NCBI RefSeq assembly: GCF_001425485.1
Contig: NZ_LMQW01000012.1
Location: forward strand, 232,100-296,099
DNA from: Aureimonas sp. Leaf427
GTDB lineage: Bacteria > Pseudomonadota > Alphaproteobacteria > Rhizobiales > Rhizobiaceae
Length of the DNA: 64,000 bases
Direction: 5' to 3'
Under the pieces are notes generated by a model. It worked only from the letters and a program-made list of their open reading frames with translations. It was not told the DNA's origin and made no database searches. This document shows positions 36,255 through 45,317 of this stretch, piece after piece (within the stretch, counting starts at the first letter, position 1; each line of letters begins with the position of its first letter). A program made the translations under genes and the position numbers.

Positions 36255-36518
36255 ATGGACGTACATCGCGAGATCGCCGCGGCAACGCGCATTGCCTGGG
36301 ACCATGCTGCCGCGATCCACCTAGCCGCGAGGCTGAAGGGCGTGGCCGACCACGATATCGAGGCGCTCTCGGACTTTGCTTTCGCGCAACGTATCAGGTG
36401 GATGCGGGCGGAGCATCGCTCCGACGCGAAGCATGGACTCCGTGTATCGGCAGTCCTCGCCGCGCTCGACCATGGCGCCGAGGACGAGTTCGAGCCGAGC
36501 GCTGACGATCGCGCATGA
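36255..36518 (+). CDS. Small hypothetical protein upstream of the relaxase
   Basis: An 87-residue acidic helical protein (MDVHREIAAATRIAWDHAAA) with a strong GAGGAGGACG ribosome site. Its stop overlaps the relaxase start as ATGA, so the two are translationally coupled. It may be a relaxosome accessory. No family is recognised. Confidence 0.65.
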   Translation: MDVHREIAAATRIAWDHAAAIHLAARLKGVADHDIEALSDFAFAQRIRWMRAEHRSDAKHGLRVSAVLAALDHGAEDEFEPSADDRA

Positions 36519-38401
36519 CCTCGCTCCCCGCCCACGAGGCTCACCTCGCCACGCGCTTCACGGTCGTCCAACGGAGCCGTGGACGCTCCGCCGTTGCCGC
36601 GGCTGCCTACCGCGCGGCGACCCGGCTTGCCGACGCGCGGACGGGGTCCGTTTGGGATTATTCGCGGAAGCGAGGCGTCCTGGATTCCTTCGTTATGGTC
36701 CCGCCCGGCTCTCCGGCCTGGACGCACGACCGCGAGGCCCTTTGGAGCCGCGCGGAACTCGCCGAGAAGCGCAAGGATGCCCAGACCGCGAGGGAGACCC
36801 AGGTCGCGATCCCCCGGGACCTTCAGCCGAGCCAGTACCGCGCCTTCCTCGCGGACGTCGCGGCCCCCTACGTCGCGGCCGGCGCGATCGTCGACGTTGC
36901 CGTTCACGTCCCGCTCGCGAGCGACGGCGACCTCCAGCCCCACGCCCATCTCCTCCTCACGACGCGGGCGCTGGACCCGGCAACCGAGACCGGCTTCGCG
37001 TCGAGGCGGAACGCGGACCTCGCCGCGTTCTTCGACTCGGGCGGACGCAAGGGCGGCGGAGGACGCGGCGATGCCATGACGGCCGAGCGCGCCCGCATCG
37101 CCGATGTCGTGAACGCGCACCTCCGCTCCGCTGGTTCCAGGCGCCGGGCCGATCCACGCTCCTATGCGGAGCGTGGCGATGCCCGCCAGCCCGAACCGAA
37201 ACTCGGCGAGCAGCGCGTCGCGGCGATCCGGAAGCGACGATTTCACGATCGCCGATCGGCCCTCGTCACTGGACTTCGCCAGACGCGAATCCTCGAAAAC
37301 GAAATCACGAAACTGGAGATGGAAATGGCACTCTCAGCACGCGGATTCGCCCGCGCCCCCGCCCGCCAGACCAAGGGGCCACATCAACAGGACTATAAGG
37401 CATCCTTGCTCCGCGACAGGTTCCCGGACGCGATCTTGCCGCCCGGTGCCGCTGAATCCCTGTACCTCGTGGACGCCAAGAACCCGCGGCGCACGCGCGT
37501 CATGCTCCGCGACGGCGCGTGGGTCGAGGCCGACGACGACAGCGGCACCGTGAGCATGTGGGGACCGCGCAGCGCTTCCGCCGCCGACCTTGCGGAAGCG
37601 ATCAGCGCGAGCACCGGCTACGGCGTCGACAGGATCGAACGCACCGCCGCCGCCGCGAAGCCGGGAAAAAGCCGCCGGAAATCAGCGGTTTCCGAAGACG
37701 AGGCGACCTCGACTGCCGACCGCTGGCGCCGCCGCGGCTTCTCGGATGTCACCGAAAGTCCCGCCGGGGTCCGCGTCGGCCTCGGCGGCCGTTCCCGCCT
37801 CCTCGACAGCGGCGATCACGTGGACCTCTTCGGTCCCGTCAGCGACGAATCCTTGCGCGCCCTCGCCGCGAAAGCCGCCGAAGACTGGGGCGGCAGCCTG
37901 ACGCTTGACGGCCCGTGGCCGGCCGATGCGCAGGCCCGGCTCTGGCTCGAATGCCAGCGCCACGGTGTGACCCTCGCCGACTACACCCCGCCGCCCGCCG
38001 TTGCGGCAGCCTGGGCGGCCGAGTCGGGTTCCGTTGCCGACACGGAAACGAAACTGCGGGCAGTCCGCAGCGAGACCGCCGAGGCCGATCTCCTCCTCGG
38101 CGCCGCGGCCGGCGACGTCGCGTCGCTCAAGAAACTGGAGCCGTCGCTCCGGGCTTTCGTCGTCGGACACCTCGACGACGATCAGCGCCGCGACCTCGTC
38201 CGCGCCGACCGCGAGGACATCGTCACGGCCCTCGGCGAGTTCCGGAAGCTCGGGACGGCCGAACTGGAACGCCAGAAAGCCGATCGCCTGGCCGGACGCT
38301 CCTGGCTCACGGAGGGCCCGGCGAAGCCAGGCACCGCCACCCCGCCGCCGGCGCAGGATGCCGCGCCCGTATTCGGGCGACGCTCGACTATCGCCGACTG
38401 A
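36515..38401 (+). CDS. MobQ-type relaxase (MobA/MobL family)
   Basis: A 628-residue nickase that cuts one strand at oriT and leads DNA transfer. Motif I is RSRGRSAVAAAAYRAATRL, with the likely catalytic Tyr32. The metal-binding three-histidine motif is DVAVHVPL ... QPHAHLLLTTR (His131, His143, His145). The first 200 residues are the relaxase domain. The rest is Arg/Ala-rich with no helicase or primase motif, so it is smaller than TraA of Ti plasmids. It relies on a coupling protein from elsewhere. Translation is coupled to the small gene upstream. Confidence 0.9.
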   Translation: MTSLPAHEAHLATRFTVVQRSRGRSAVAAAAYRAATRLADARTGSVWDYSRKRGVLDSFVMVPPGSPAWTHDREALWSRAELAEKRKDAQTARETQVAIPRDLQPSQYRAFLADVAAPYVAAGAIVDVAVHVPLASDGDLQPHAHLLLTTRALDPATETGFASRRNADLAAFFDSGGRKGGGGRGDAMTAERARIADVVNAHLRSAGSRRRADPRSYAERGDARQPEPKLGEQRVAAIRKRRFHDRRSALVTGLRQTRILENEITKLEMEMALSARGFARAPARQTKGPHQQDYKASLLRDRFPDAILPPGAAESLYLVDAKNPRRTRVMLRDGAWVEADDDSGTVSMWGPRSASAADLAEAISASTGYGVDRIERTAAAAKPGKSRRKSAVSEDEATSTADRWRRRGFSDVTESPAGVRVGLGGRSRLLDSGDHVDLFGPVSDESLRALAAKAAEDWGGSLTLDGPWPADAQARLWLECQRHGVTLADYTPPPAVAAAWAAESGSVADTETKLRAVRSETAEADLLLGAAAGDVASLKKLEPSLRAFVVGHLDDDQRRDLVRADREDIVTALGEFRKLGTAELERQKADRLAGRSWLTEGPAKPGTATPPPAQDAAPVFGRRSTIAD

Positions 38402-38411
38402 GGAGACCAGG

Positions 38412-38966
38412 ATGCCCGCCCACGACCTCGCCCCCGATTACAGGTCTCGCATCCTCGTGCGCGATCTCCAAGCCTTCGCGGCCGACCCCCGCGACGGCTA
38501 CGGTCTCGCGCTGCGCGACGACACAGACCTCCGCCGCTTCGCGGCCGACCTCCGCGCGGGCGACTGGCACCGCCTCGCGGATGCCGATCCCGACGACCTC
38601 GCCGCCCGGCTGCCCGACTGGCGCGAGCGGGGCCGCGCGCTCCTCGCCCGCGACACCGCGCTCGTGTCGGACTACGCCGCCGCGCAGGCAGGCGACGACG
38701 CGGCGCGCGATCGCCTGCGGGCACCGCTCGACGAGGGCGGCTACGGCGAACCCGACCTTGCCGGAGCATCGGCATGGGATACAACCGACCGGAGCGGCAT
38801 GTCCGTCGCGGAGGCCGCGGCCGATCTTGCGTCCTATGCCGAAGCCCTCGCGAAGGACAGCGTGGAGTACGTCGGCGACGACGAGGACTGCGACGACTAC
38901 CCTGACGATGCCGACTGTATCCGCGACTACGAGGAGGGGGACGCACCCGGCAGGTACTACCGATGA
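38412..38966 (+). CDS. Hypothetical acidic protein downstream of the relaxase
   Basis: A 184-residue, strongly acidic protein (about 20 percent Asp by eye) starting after AGGAGACCAGG. The C-terminus has the run VGDDEDCDDYPDDADC, which could bind metal or mimic DNA. No family is recognised. The stop overlaps the next start codon as ATGA. Confidence 0.65.
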   Translation: MPAHDLAPDYRSRILVRDLQAFAADPRDGYGLALRDDTDLRRFAADLRAGDWHRLADADPDDLAARLPDWRERGRALLARDTALVSDYAAAQAGDDAARDRLRAPLDEGGYGEPDLAGASAWDTTDRSGMSVAEAAADLASYAEALAKDSVEYVGDDEDCDDYPDDADCIRDYEEGDAPGRYYR

Positions 38967-39433
38967 TCGCGGTCGCCGCCGTCCTCGAATCCCGGCGGGA
39001 CGCGATCGCGCTTCGGCGGTACGTCCGCGAGCGCGCCGCCGGACGCCGCGCGACCGAGTGGGTGGCCTACGACGACAGCCTCGGAGCGTGGCTCGCCGCC
39101 GACGAAGTGACCGCGACGACATCCGGCCGGGACTGGCGCCGCGTCCGCCAGCCCGGCGAGCCGTGGTGCGCCGTCCTGGGTCGCGACCTCAGCATCGCGG
39201 CCGACGACGAACTTCAGGCGACGTTCGCGACGATCGAGCCGGGCGACCTCAGTGCGTGGCGATGCCTGCACATCGCCGCCGACCGCTCCCCGTCCGGATG
39301 CCTGGCCGAATGGCGGGCACGCGGCCGGCGCCTCCTCGCCGCCGTGTCGAGCGAACCCGTCGAGGCGGGCGGAACCTTGGCCGGGCGGTTCGCCGCGAGA
39401 GGGACGGGCAAGCGATCTCTCGCGGCCGTCTGA
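38963..39433 (+). CDS. Hypothetical protein, end of relaxase operon
   Basis: A 156-residue protein coupled to the preceding gene by ATGA. Arg/Ala/Asp-rich, with a possible alpha/beta core (TEWVAYDDSLGAWLAADEV). Family unknown. The operon order small gene, relaxase, and two hypotheticals suggests a mobilisation role, which is inferred. Confidence 0.6.
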   Translation: MIAVAAVLESRRDAIALRRYVRERAAGRRATEWVAYDDSLGAWLAADEVTATTSGRDWRRVRQPGEPWCAVLGRDLSIAADDELQATFATIEPGDLSAWRCLHIAADRSPSGCLAEWRARGRRLLAAVSSEPVEAGGTLAGRFAARGTGKRSLAAV

Positions 39434-39811
39434 CGCGGCGGGCGTGCGTGCCACGTCGCAAGGATTCGTCGGGGTAGGAAAGTGCCACCCCGTCCGCTCG
39501 ATGCGACGAGATGGCTCGCAGGAAGGCCGTTTTAAGCGCTTCGACCCCTTGGGTGGGCTTGGACACCACCCGAACCGTCTTCGCCGCTCCTGTCGAACGC
39601 CGACGCGTAGGAGGAGGCCCGCAAGGACGGAATACCCCTGCCGGGGCCATGGAGTGCGGCGTCGGGGGTGGTCGGTCCCGCGCCCGCCTTCGGCTTTCGC
39701 TCCTGCGGCTACCCCGGGAACCGCTCGCCGCACGCGAGACTCCCGCGCCGTCCGCTAAGGGGCGGTCGCCATGCTCGGCGCTCCGGTACTCTGACTCTCA
39801 GTCGGCATCCT
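39434..39811. other. Non-coding gap between convergent relaxase and arsenic operons
   Basis: About 380 bases with no supported gene. It contains an exact reverse copy (39459-39468) of the CGAATCCTTG repeat found at 29841-30017, and the nearby stretch GGGTAGGAAAGTGCCACCCC. Apart from these nothing stands out. It probably holds terminators for both operons. Confidence 0.4.
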
Positions 39812-40984
39812 TCAGCGTGACGGTGTCCGCGATGGGGCGATCGTCAGCGAGGCTGCGAGGACGACCCCGGCGCATGCGAGGACTGCCAAGAGACCGAGGG
39901 TCGCCGACGGACCCGCGTAGGAGATCATGGCAGCACCGGCCGTCGGCGCGACTGCCTGCGCCATCTGCGCCGGCCGTGCGAGCCGTCCCATCATCGTCGG
40001 GTACGCCTCCGGACCGAACAGCGCCAAGGGGACGGTACCGCGGGCGATCGAGAGGATGCCGTTCCCGGCGCCGTAGAGCACGACGGCCACCGCTACGGCC
40101 GATGTCTCGAATGCGAGGAGGCACAGTCCGACGGCGATGAGGACGACAGCCCAGCGCAGCGTCCAGAGCGGGTGGTGCCGCTCGCGGCCGGCCATCTCCA
40201 GAAGACGCGCTCCGACCTGCGCCGGCCCGACCATCGCGCCGAGCGTGACGGCCGCCGCCAACGTCTCGCCGCGCGCTTGCAAGAGCGTCAGGAGATGGAC
40301 CGAGACGAGGCCCATGATCGCGCCCGAGACGACGAGCAGCGCGGCCAGCACGAGGAACGTGCGATCCCCGGTCGGGACACCAAGTCCATCGCTGCCAGGT
40401 CCGCTCCTCGTGACCGTCGATGGCGGCACCCGCGGGATGAACCGCAATGCCAGTGGCAGGGACACGAGGAGATGGAGGGCGGCATACACCAGGCATGTCG
40501 CCCGCCATCCGAGATGGTCGACGAGGAGCGCCGACAAGGGCCAGCAGACCGTGCTGGCGAACCCGCCCCAGAGAGTCAGGGTGGTGATGGCGGAACGGGC
40601 GTCGGAACCGTAGAGGCGGCCGAGCGTCGCGAAGGCCGGATCGTAGAGGCCCATGCCCATGCCCAGCCCCATCGCCAGCCAACCCGCGAGGAACGTCGGC
40701 AGGTTCGCGGCCGACCCGAGGACGGCGAGGCCGGACGCGAGTAGTACCGCCCCGCTCGCGAGGACCGCCCGCCCGCCGGCCCGCCCGATCGTCGCGCCGA
40801 TCCGCGGCGAGGCTACCGCGGAGACGAGCAGGCCGACCGTCAGACCCCCGATGATCCACGGCAAGGGCCATCCGGTGTCCGTGGCGATCGGAAGGGCGAG
40901 GACGGCCGGCAGGTAGTACGAGGACCCCCACGCGAGGATCTCGAAGACGCCGAGTGCCGGGATGACCTGCCACCGTGGTCTCAC
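39812..40984 (-). CDS. MFS transporter at the end of the arsenic operon
   Basis: A 390-residue, 12-helix major facilitator transporter, starting with GTG at 40984 whose last two bases overlap the arsB stop (GTGA). A longer start at ATG 41008 is possible. It contains [23 protein letters not shown] at the N-terminus and typical loop motifs such as GRAGGRAVL between helices 2 and 3. As last gene of the ars operon it probably exports an arsenic or antimony species or an organoarsenical. The substrate is not readable. Confidence 0.8.
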   Translation of the reverse strand: MRPRWQVIPALGVFEILAWGSSYYLPAVLALPIATDTGWPLPWIIGGLTVGLLVSAVASPRIGATIGRAGGRAVLASGAVLLASGLAVLGSAANLPTFLAGWLAMGLGMGMGLYDPAFATLGRLYGSDARSAITTLTLWGGFASTVCWPLSALLVDHLGWRATCLVYAALHLLVSLPLALRFIPRVPPSTVTRSGPGSDGLGVPTGDRTFLVLAALLVVSGAIMGLVSVHLLTLLQARGETLAAAVTLGAMVGPAQVGARLLEMAGRERHHPLWTLRWAVVLIAVGLCLLAFETSAVAVAVVLYGAGNGILSIARGTVPLALFGPEAYPTMMGRLARPAQMAQAVAPTAGAAMISYAGPSATLGLLAVLACAGVVLAASLTIAPSRTPSR

Positions 40985-42285
40985 GACACGACCGGAAGCC
41001 AGACCCATAGCGCCACGAGCGCCGCGAGCAGGACCGGCGGTGTCAGCACGAGGCCGACCTTCATGTACTGGCCCCAGGTGATCGTCTGCCCCTTGCCCGC
41101 GAGGACGTGGAGCCAGAGAAGCGTCGCGAGCGAGCCGATCGGCGTGAACTTCGGCCCGAGGTCGTTGCCGACGACGTTGGCGTAGACCATCAGTTCCTGG
41201 GTCAGCGGGTCGAGGGTCGCGCGATCGATGGCGAGCGCCCCGACGAGGGTGGCTGGCATGTTGTTCATGACGGAGGCGAGCGCCGCGACGACGAAGCCCG
41301 TGCCGATCGTGGCGACGAACGTTCCCTGCTGCCCGAGCCAGACGAGGACCCCGGCGGCGATGTCGGTCAGCCCAGCGTTCCCGAGGCCGTAGACGACGAG
41401 ATACATGCCGATTGAGAACAGGACGATCTGCCAGGGCGCTTCCCGCAGCACCTTGGCGAGCGGCACGACGGCACCATGACCGCCCGCGAACCATCGCCCG
41501 GCGACCGCCATCAGGATGACGGCAGCCGCGCCGGTCACGAACGAGATCGGCACGCCGAGCGGTCCGGTGACGAAGTAGGCGACGAGCAGGAGGCCAAGCA
41601 GCGGGAAGGCGGCGCGGAACACCTGGCGGTCCTTGATGGCGTGTCCTGGGTCCTCCAGCGCCGACGTGTCGTAGCGCTCGGGAATGTCCCGTCGGAAGTA
41701 GGTCCAGAGGACGAGCAGGGTCGCCCCGAGCGACACGAGGTTCACCGGGACCATGACCGCGGCGTAGCGTCCGAAGGAAACGTCGAAGAAGTTCGCCGTC
41801 ACGATGTTCACGAGGTTCGACACGACGAGGGGAAGCGACGTCGCGTCGGCGACGAAGCCGCAGGCAACGACGAAGGCAAGCGCCCCGGCCGTAGGGAAGT
41901 TCAGGCGCAGGAGGATCGCGAGGACGATCGGTGTCAGGAGCAACGCGGCGCCGTCGTTCGCGAAGACCGCAGCGATGGCCGCGCCAAGGACGACGACGAG
42001 GGGGAACAGCCGTCGCCCGTCGCCGCCGCCCCACCGTGCGACGTGAAGAGCGGCCCAGGCGAAGAACCCGGCCTCGTCGAGGACGAGCGAGATGACGATC
42101 AGCGCGACGAAGGTGAATGTCGCGTCCCAGACGATGTCCCAGACCGTGGCGATGTCCGCCCAGCCGACGACGCCGGTCGCGAGTGCGACGACGGCGCCGC
42201 CGAGCGCCGACCAGCCGATGCCAAGTCCGCGCGGCTGCCAGATGACGAGGACGAGGGTGGCGACGAAGATCGCGAGGGCGAGCAT
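40981..42285 (-). CDS. arsB: ArsB-type arsenite/antimonite efflux permease
   Basis: A 434-residue inner-membrane protein with about 12 helices, exporting trivalent arsenite or antimonite. Recognisable blocks are [57 protein letters not shown] and [24 protein letters not shown], all conserved in ArsB. No ArsA ATPase gene is present, so it would use the proton gradient alone. It is fifth in the operon, 22 bases after arsH. Confidence 0.95.
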   Translation of the reverse strand: MLALAIFVATLVLVIWQPRGLGIGWSALGGAVVALATGVVGWADIATVWDIVWDATFTFVALIVISLVLDEAGFFAWAALHVARWGGGDGRRLFPLVVVLGAAIAAVFANDGAALLLTPIVLAILLRLNFPTAGALAFVVACGFVADATSLPLVVSNLVNIVTANFFDVSFGRYAAVMVPVNLVSLGATLLVLWTYFRRDIPERYDTSALEDPGHAIKDRQVFRAAFPLLGLLLVAYFVTGPLGVPISFVTGAAAVILMAVAGRWFAGGHGAVVPLAKVLREAPWQIVLFSIGMYLVVYGLGNAGLTDIAAGVLVWLGQQGTFVATIGTGFVVAALASVMNNMPATLVGALAIDRATLDPLTQELMVYANVVGNDLGPKFTPIGSLATLLWLHVLAGKGQTITWGQYMKVGLVLTPPVLLAALVALWVWLPVVS

Positions 42286-42307
42286 GGGATGTCCGGATGC
42301 GGGAGGG

Positions 42308-43033
42308 TCAGATGGCGCGCAGGTTCACGCGCTTCGAAAGCTCCTCGGCGCTCTCGACGCGTTCGGAGTAGCGGTCCGTCAGATAGGACGACCGGCCGCG
42401 TACGAGGTGGGTGAACTTCGCCAGTTCCTCGCAGACGTCGACGACCCGGCCGTATAGCGCCGACGGCTTCATGCGCCCGGCCTCGTCGAACTCGAGGAAG
42501 GCCTTCGGGACCGACGACTGGTTCGGGATCGTCACCATACGCATCCAGCGTCCGAGGATTCGCATCTGGTTCACGGCGTTGAACGACTGCGAGCCTCCCG
42601 ACACCTCCATGACGGCGAGCGTCTTGCCCTGCGTCGGCCGAACGCTTCCGACCGCCAGCGGAATCCAGTCGATCTGCGCCTTCATGATCCCGGTCATCGC
42701 ACCGTGGCGCTCCGGACTGACCCAGACCATGCCCTCCGACCATTCCGCGAGGTCGCGCAGCTCCTTGACCTTCGGATGGTCCGGCTCGGCCCCGTCGGGT
42801 AGCGGCAGTCCCCGCGGGTCGAAGGTGCGCACCTCGCAGCCGAACCAGCGAAGCAGGCGCCCGGCCTCCTCGGACAGGAGCCGGGAGAAGGACCGTTCCC
42901 GGATCGAGCCGTAGAGGACGAGGATGCGCGGCGGATGCGTCGGCCCGTCAGGCAGGCCGAGCGCCTCGACGTCGATCGGGAGAAGCGCGGACGGATCGAC
43001 GCTCGGCAGGTCGGTGGAGACGGGATCGGTCAT
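42308..43033 (-). CDS. arsH: ArsH, NADPH-dependent FMN oxidoreductase of arsenic operons
   Basis: A 241-residue flavodoxin-like protein. [18 protein letters not shown] binds FMN phosphate, and [20 protein letters not shown] and [14 protein letters not shown] are ArsH signatures. ArsH oxidises trivalent methyl- and aryl-arsenicals to the less toxic pentavalent forms. The ATG overlaps the stop of the upstream arsC (ATGA). Confidence 0.95.
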   Translation of the reverse strand: MTDPVSTDLPSVDPSALLPIDVEALGLPDGPTHPPRILVLYGSIRERSFSRLLSEEAGRLLRWFGCEVRTFDPRGLPLPDGAEPDHPKVKELRDLAEWSEGMVWVSPERHGAMTGIMKAQIDWIPLAVGSVRPTQGKTLAVMEVSGGSQSFNAVNQMRILGRWMRMVTIPNQSSVPKAFLEFDEAGRMKPSALYGRVVDVCEELAKFTHLVRGRSSYLTDRYSERVESAEELSKRVNLRAI

Positions 43034-43443
43034 TCGGACGCGGCCGGCGCCGCGACCGTCTCGCCGTCCTCCTTGGTGAAGGTGTGGACTGGACGATCGA
43101 GGAGCGGGAGCACAGCCTCGGACGGGCGGCAGAGCCTCACGCCCTTCTCCGTCACGACGATCGGCCGATTGATGAGAATCGGGTGCGCCATCATCGCGTC
43201 GAGCAGTTCCTCGTTCGAGAGGGCTGGATCGCCCAGCCCGAGTTCGGCATAGGGCGTGCCCTTCTCCCGCAGGAGTTCGCGGGGCTTCATGCCCATCGCG
43301 TCGAGAAGTTCGGCCAAGGTCTCCCGGCTCGGCGGGGTCTTCAGGTACTCGATGACCACTGGCTCCTCGCCGCACTGGTGGATCATCTCCAGCGTGTTGC
43401 GCGACGTCCCGCAGGCGGGGTTGTGGTAGATCGTGACGGGCAT
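43030..43443 (-). CDS. arsC: Arsenate reductase ArsC, glutaredoxin-coupled type
   Basis: A 137-residue enzyme that reduces arsenate to arsenite using glutathione and glutaredoxin. The N-terminus [19 protein letters not shown] carries the catalytic Cys11, and the C-terminal part has [18 protein letters not shown] with the substrate-binding arginine. It is of the plasmid R773 class. It follows the other arsC after 7 bases and overlaps arsH. Confidence 0.93.
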   Translation of the reverse strand: MPVTIYHNPACGTSRNTLEMIHQCGEEPVVIEYLKTPPSRETLAELLDAMGMKPRELLREKGTPYAELGLGDPALSNEELLDAMMAHPILINRPIVVTEKGVRLCRPSEAVLPLLDRPVHTFTKEDGETVAAPAASE

Positions 43444-43450
43444 GGAGACC

Positions 43451-43981
43451 TCAGGCGACGTCGGGACGCGGGAAGGACGCGCCTTCGAGCTGGCCGATCT
43501 CGCGCACCTTGGCCGTCAGGCTCGACCTCTCCAGGGAGACGAGCGGCAGCGCGGTAAAGGCGGAGACCCGGTTCTTCATGAAGCGGAACGCCTGGGTGAA
43601 GGCGGCGCGCTTCCAGATGTCGCCGCGCGTCTCGTGGCTCGGGTCCTCGATGCCCCAGTGCCCGGTGACAGGTTGGCCCGGCCAGACCGGGCACGACTCG
43701 CCCGCGGCCTGGTCGCAGACAGTGAAGACGAAGTCCATGACGGGAGCGCCGGGCACGGCGTACTCGTCCCACGACTTCGACCGCATGTCGTCGGTCGGGT
43801 AACCGAGTTCCTGAAGGACCTCCAGCGCCATCGGGTTGACCTCCCCCTTCGGCTGGCTTCCTGCGGAAAAGGCGTTGAACATCCCGCCGCCATCCTTACG
43901 CAGGATGCTCTCGGCGAGGATCGAGCGGGCGGAGTTGCCCGTGCAGAGGAAGAGGACGTTGAAGGGACGGGCGGCGCTCAT
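43451..43981 (-). CDS. arsC: Arsenate reductase ArsC, low-molecular-weight phosphatase type
   Basis: A 176-residue enzyme with the phosphatase loop LFLCTGNSARS (Cys13 nucleophile) and a downstream cysteine pair in VCDQAAGESC, as in thioredoxin- or mycothiol-coupled arsenate reductases. It reduces arsenate by a disulphide relay unrelated to the other ArsC in this operon. The tail after WGIEDPS is longer than in the Staphylococcus enzyme. Its ATG overlaps the arsR stop. Confidence 0.92.
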   Translation of the reverse strand: MSAARPFNVLFLCTGNSARSILAESILRKDGGGMFNAFSAGSQPKGEVNPMALEVLQELGYPTDDMRSKSWDEYAVPGAPVMDFVFTVCDQAAGESCPVWPGQPVTGHWGIEDPSHETRGDIWKRAAFTQAFRFMKNRVSAFTALPLVSLERSSLTAKVREIGQLEGASFPRPDVA

Positions 43982-44325
43982 GAGCAGGTCTCCGACGTGC
44001 AGGCGGGAAAGAGGTTGGCGAGGTCGCCGCAGATCTCGGTATTCCCCGAACAGCAGTCCTCGGTCAGGAAGGCGAGTAGCTGGCGCATGTCGTCGTAGCT
44101 CGCCGCATAGAGGATGCGGCGCCCGTCGCGCCATGACCGCAAGAGCTTCGAGCGCTCCAGGGTCGCGAGGTGGAAGCTCATCCGCGTCGGCGGGATGCAA
44201 AGGGCATCGGCGATCTCACCCGACGGCATGCCGTTCGGACCAGCGCGGACCAGCATCCGGAACGCCGCGAGTCGATCGGCATGGGCAAGGGCGGCGAGCG
44301 CGACAACGGCAGAATCATCGTTCAT
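43978..44325 (-). CDS. arsR: Arsenic-responsive repressor ArsR
   Basis: A 115-residue winged-helix repressor, first gene of the operon. The DNA-recognition region is SGEIADALCIPPTRMSFHLATLE. The metal site is probably the C-terminal cysteine set C91, C92 and C99 (EDCCSGNTEIC), the arrangement of the Acidithiobacillus-type ArsR rather than the helix-3 CVC type. Binding of arsenite would release the operator directly upstream. It starts only about 100 bases from the right island junction. Confidence 0.93.
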   Translation of the reverse strand: MNDDSAVVALAALAHADRLAAFRMLVRAGPNGMPSGEIADALCIPPTRMSFHLATLERSKLLRSWRDGRRILYAASYDDMRQLLAFLTEDCCSGNTEICGDLANLFPACTSETCS

Positions 44326-44335
44326 GCCTGCTACT

Positions 44336-44365
44336 ATGCAAACATCCTTGTAGTATTCAAGTGCC
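44336..44365 (-). promoter_or_regulatory. ars promoter and ArsR operator
   Basis: Read on the minus strand, a candidate -35 TTGAAT and -10 ATAGTA are 17 bases apart. Inverted arms TACTA and TAGTA, 14 bases apart, overlap this promoter, so ArsR bound there would block it. The arsR start codon follows about 12 bases later. Confidence 0.55.
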
Positions 44366-44402
44366 GTCCGCTAGACCTGACAAAACTAAACGGAAGCGCA
44401 GT

Positions 44403-44427
44403 CTTTTTATGTATCACACAATGCTGA
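44403..44427. mobile_element. attR: right junction of the comM island
   Basis: The element arm TTTTTATGTATCACACAATGC ends here, followed by the core TGA (44425-44427) and comM sequence TGGTCGGCCCGCC. The arm's reverse complement (GTGTGATACATAAA) mirrors the left arm (GTGTGCTACATAAA) about the core, the dyad layout of a serine-integrase attP. Confidence 0.85.
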
Positions 44428-45317
44428 TGGTCGGCCCGCCCGGCTCGGGCAAGTCCATGCTGGCGGCGCGCCTTCCCGGCATCATGCCAGCGCTGCAGGC
44501 GCGCGAGCTTCTGGAAGTCTCGATGATTGCCTCGATCGCGGGGGAGCTGGCCGGCGGCAAGCTCTCGGACCGCCGGCCCTTCCGCGCGCCGCATCACTCG
44601 GCCTCGATGGCGGCCATGGTCGGCGGGGGCCTGCGGGCGCGGCCGGGCGAGGTCTCGCTCGCCCATCGCGGCGTCCTCTTCCTCGACGAGTTCCCCGAAT
44701 TCTCGCCGGCGGTCCTCGATTCGCTGCGCCAGCCGCTGGAGAACGGCGAGAGCGTCATCGCGCGGGCCAACCATCGCGTCACCTATCCCGCGCGCTTCCA
44801 GCTGGTCGCCGCCATGAATCCCTGCCGCTGCGGGATGGCGGGCGAGCCCGGCCACACCTGCGCGCGCGGGCCGCGCTGCGTCTCCGACTATCAGGCCCGC
44901 ATTTCCGGCCCGCTGATGGACCGGATCGACCTGCGCGTGGACGTTCCGGCCGTCACCGCCTTCGACATGATCCGGCCGGCCGCGGCCGAAAGCTCGGCGG
45001 TCGTCAAGGCGCGGGTGGAGCGCGCCCGCGCCGTCCAGGCCGAGCGCTATAAGGGGCTCGGCGGCGACGCCGCCATTCTCAACGCCACCTGCCCCGCTTC
45101 GATCATCGAGACGGCGGCCGCGCCCGACGCGGCGGGTGCCCGGCTTCTCGGCGACGCGGCCGAGCAGATGAAGTTCTCGGCACGGGCCTATCACCGCATC
45201 CTCAAGGTCGCGCGCACCCTCGCCGATCTCGACGGCGACGACACGGTCCGCCGCATCCATCTCGCCGAGGCGATCTCCTACCGGATCGCGGGCGAACGGC
45301 TGAGGAGCGCGGCATGA
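44409..45317 (+). pseudogene. comM: comM (yifB) C-terminal fragment
   Basis: The second part of ComM, with the complete AAA+ core: Walker A LMVGPPGSGKSMLA, FRAPHHSAS, Walker B VLFLDEFPEF, NPCRCGMAGEPGH and the C-terminal lid. It is open from an island-derived ATG at 44409 (302 residues) but lacks the N-terminal domain and has no clear ribosome site. Joined to 14291-14930 at the TGA core it gives an intact 510-residue ComM, so the gene is reversibly interrupted rather than decayed. Confidence 0.93.

Larger units (their letters stand above)
14931..44427. mobile_element. 29.5-kb composite genomic island inserted in comM by a serine recombinase
   Basis: The two comM pieces abut this block at both ends. 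Deleting 14931-44424 restores an uninterrupted frame of 1533 bases, the normal ComM length. The junctions share the core TGA. The outer arms are near-perfect mirror images (GTGTGCTACATAAA at left, GTGTGATACATAAA as reverse complement at right), as expected for the two halves of a serine-integrase attP. A large serine recombinase lies inside, next to an internal copy of the left arm. Cargo includes defence-type genes, a relaxase module and an arsenic operon. Known comM islands of the AbaR type use Tn7-like transposases; none is seen here. Confidence 0.88.

Noticed and set aside
39470-39500. GGGTAGGAAAGTGCCACCCC as the oriT nic site
   Set aside because: Weak likeness to the RSF1010 nic strand and no adjacent hairpin. 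The candidate at 36174-36204 is better placed and has the hairpin.
14921-44422. Six-base CACAAT at both junctions read as a transposon target-site duplication
   Set aside because: Using CACAAT as a duplication does not restore the comM frame as cleanly as the TGA core, and no transposase of the Tn7 or DDE type is present.
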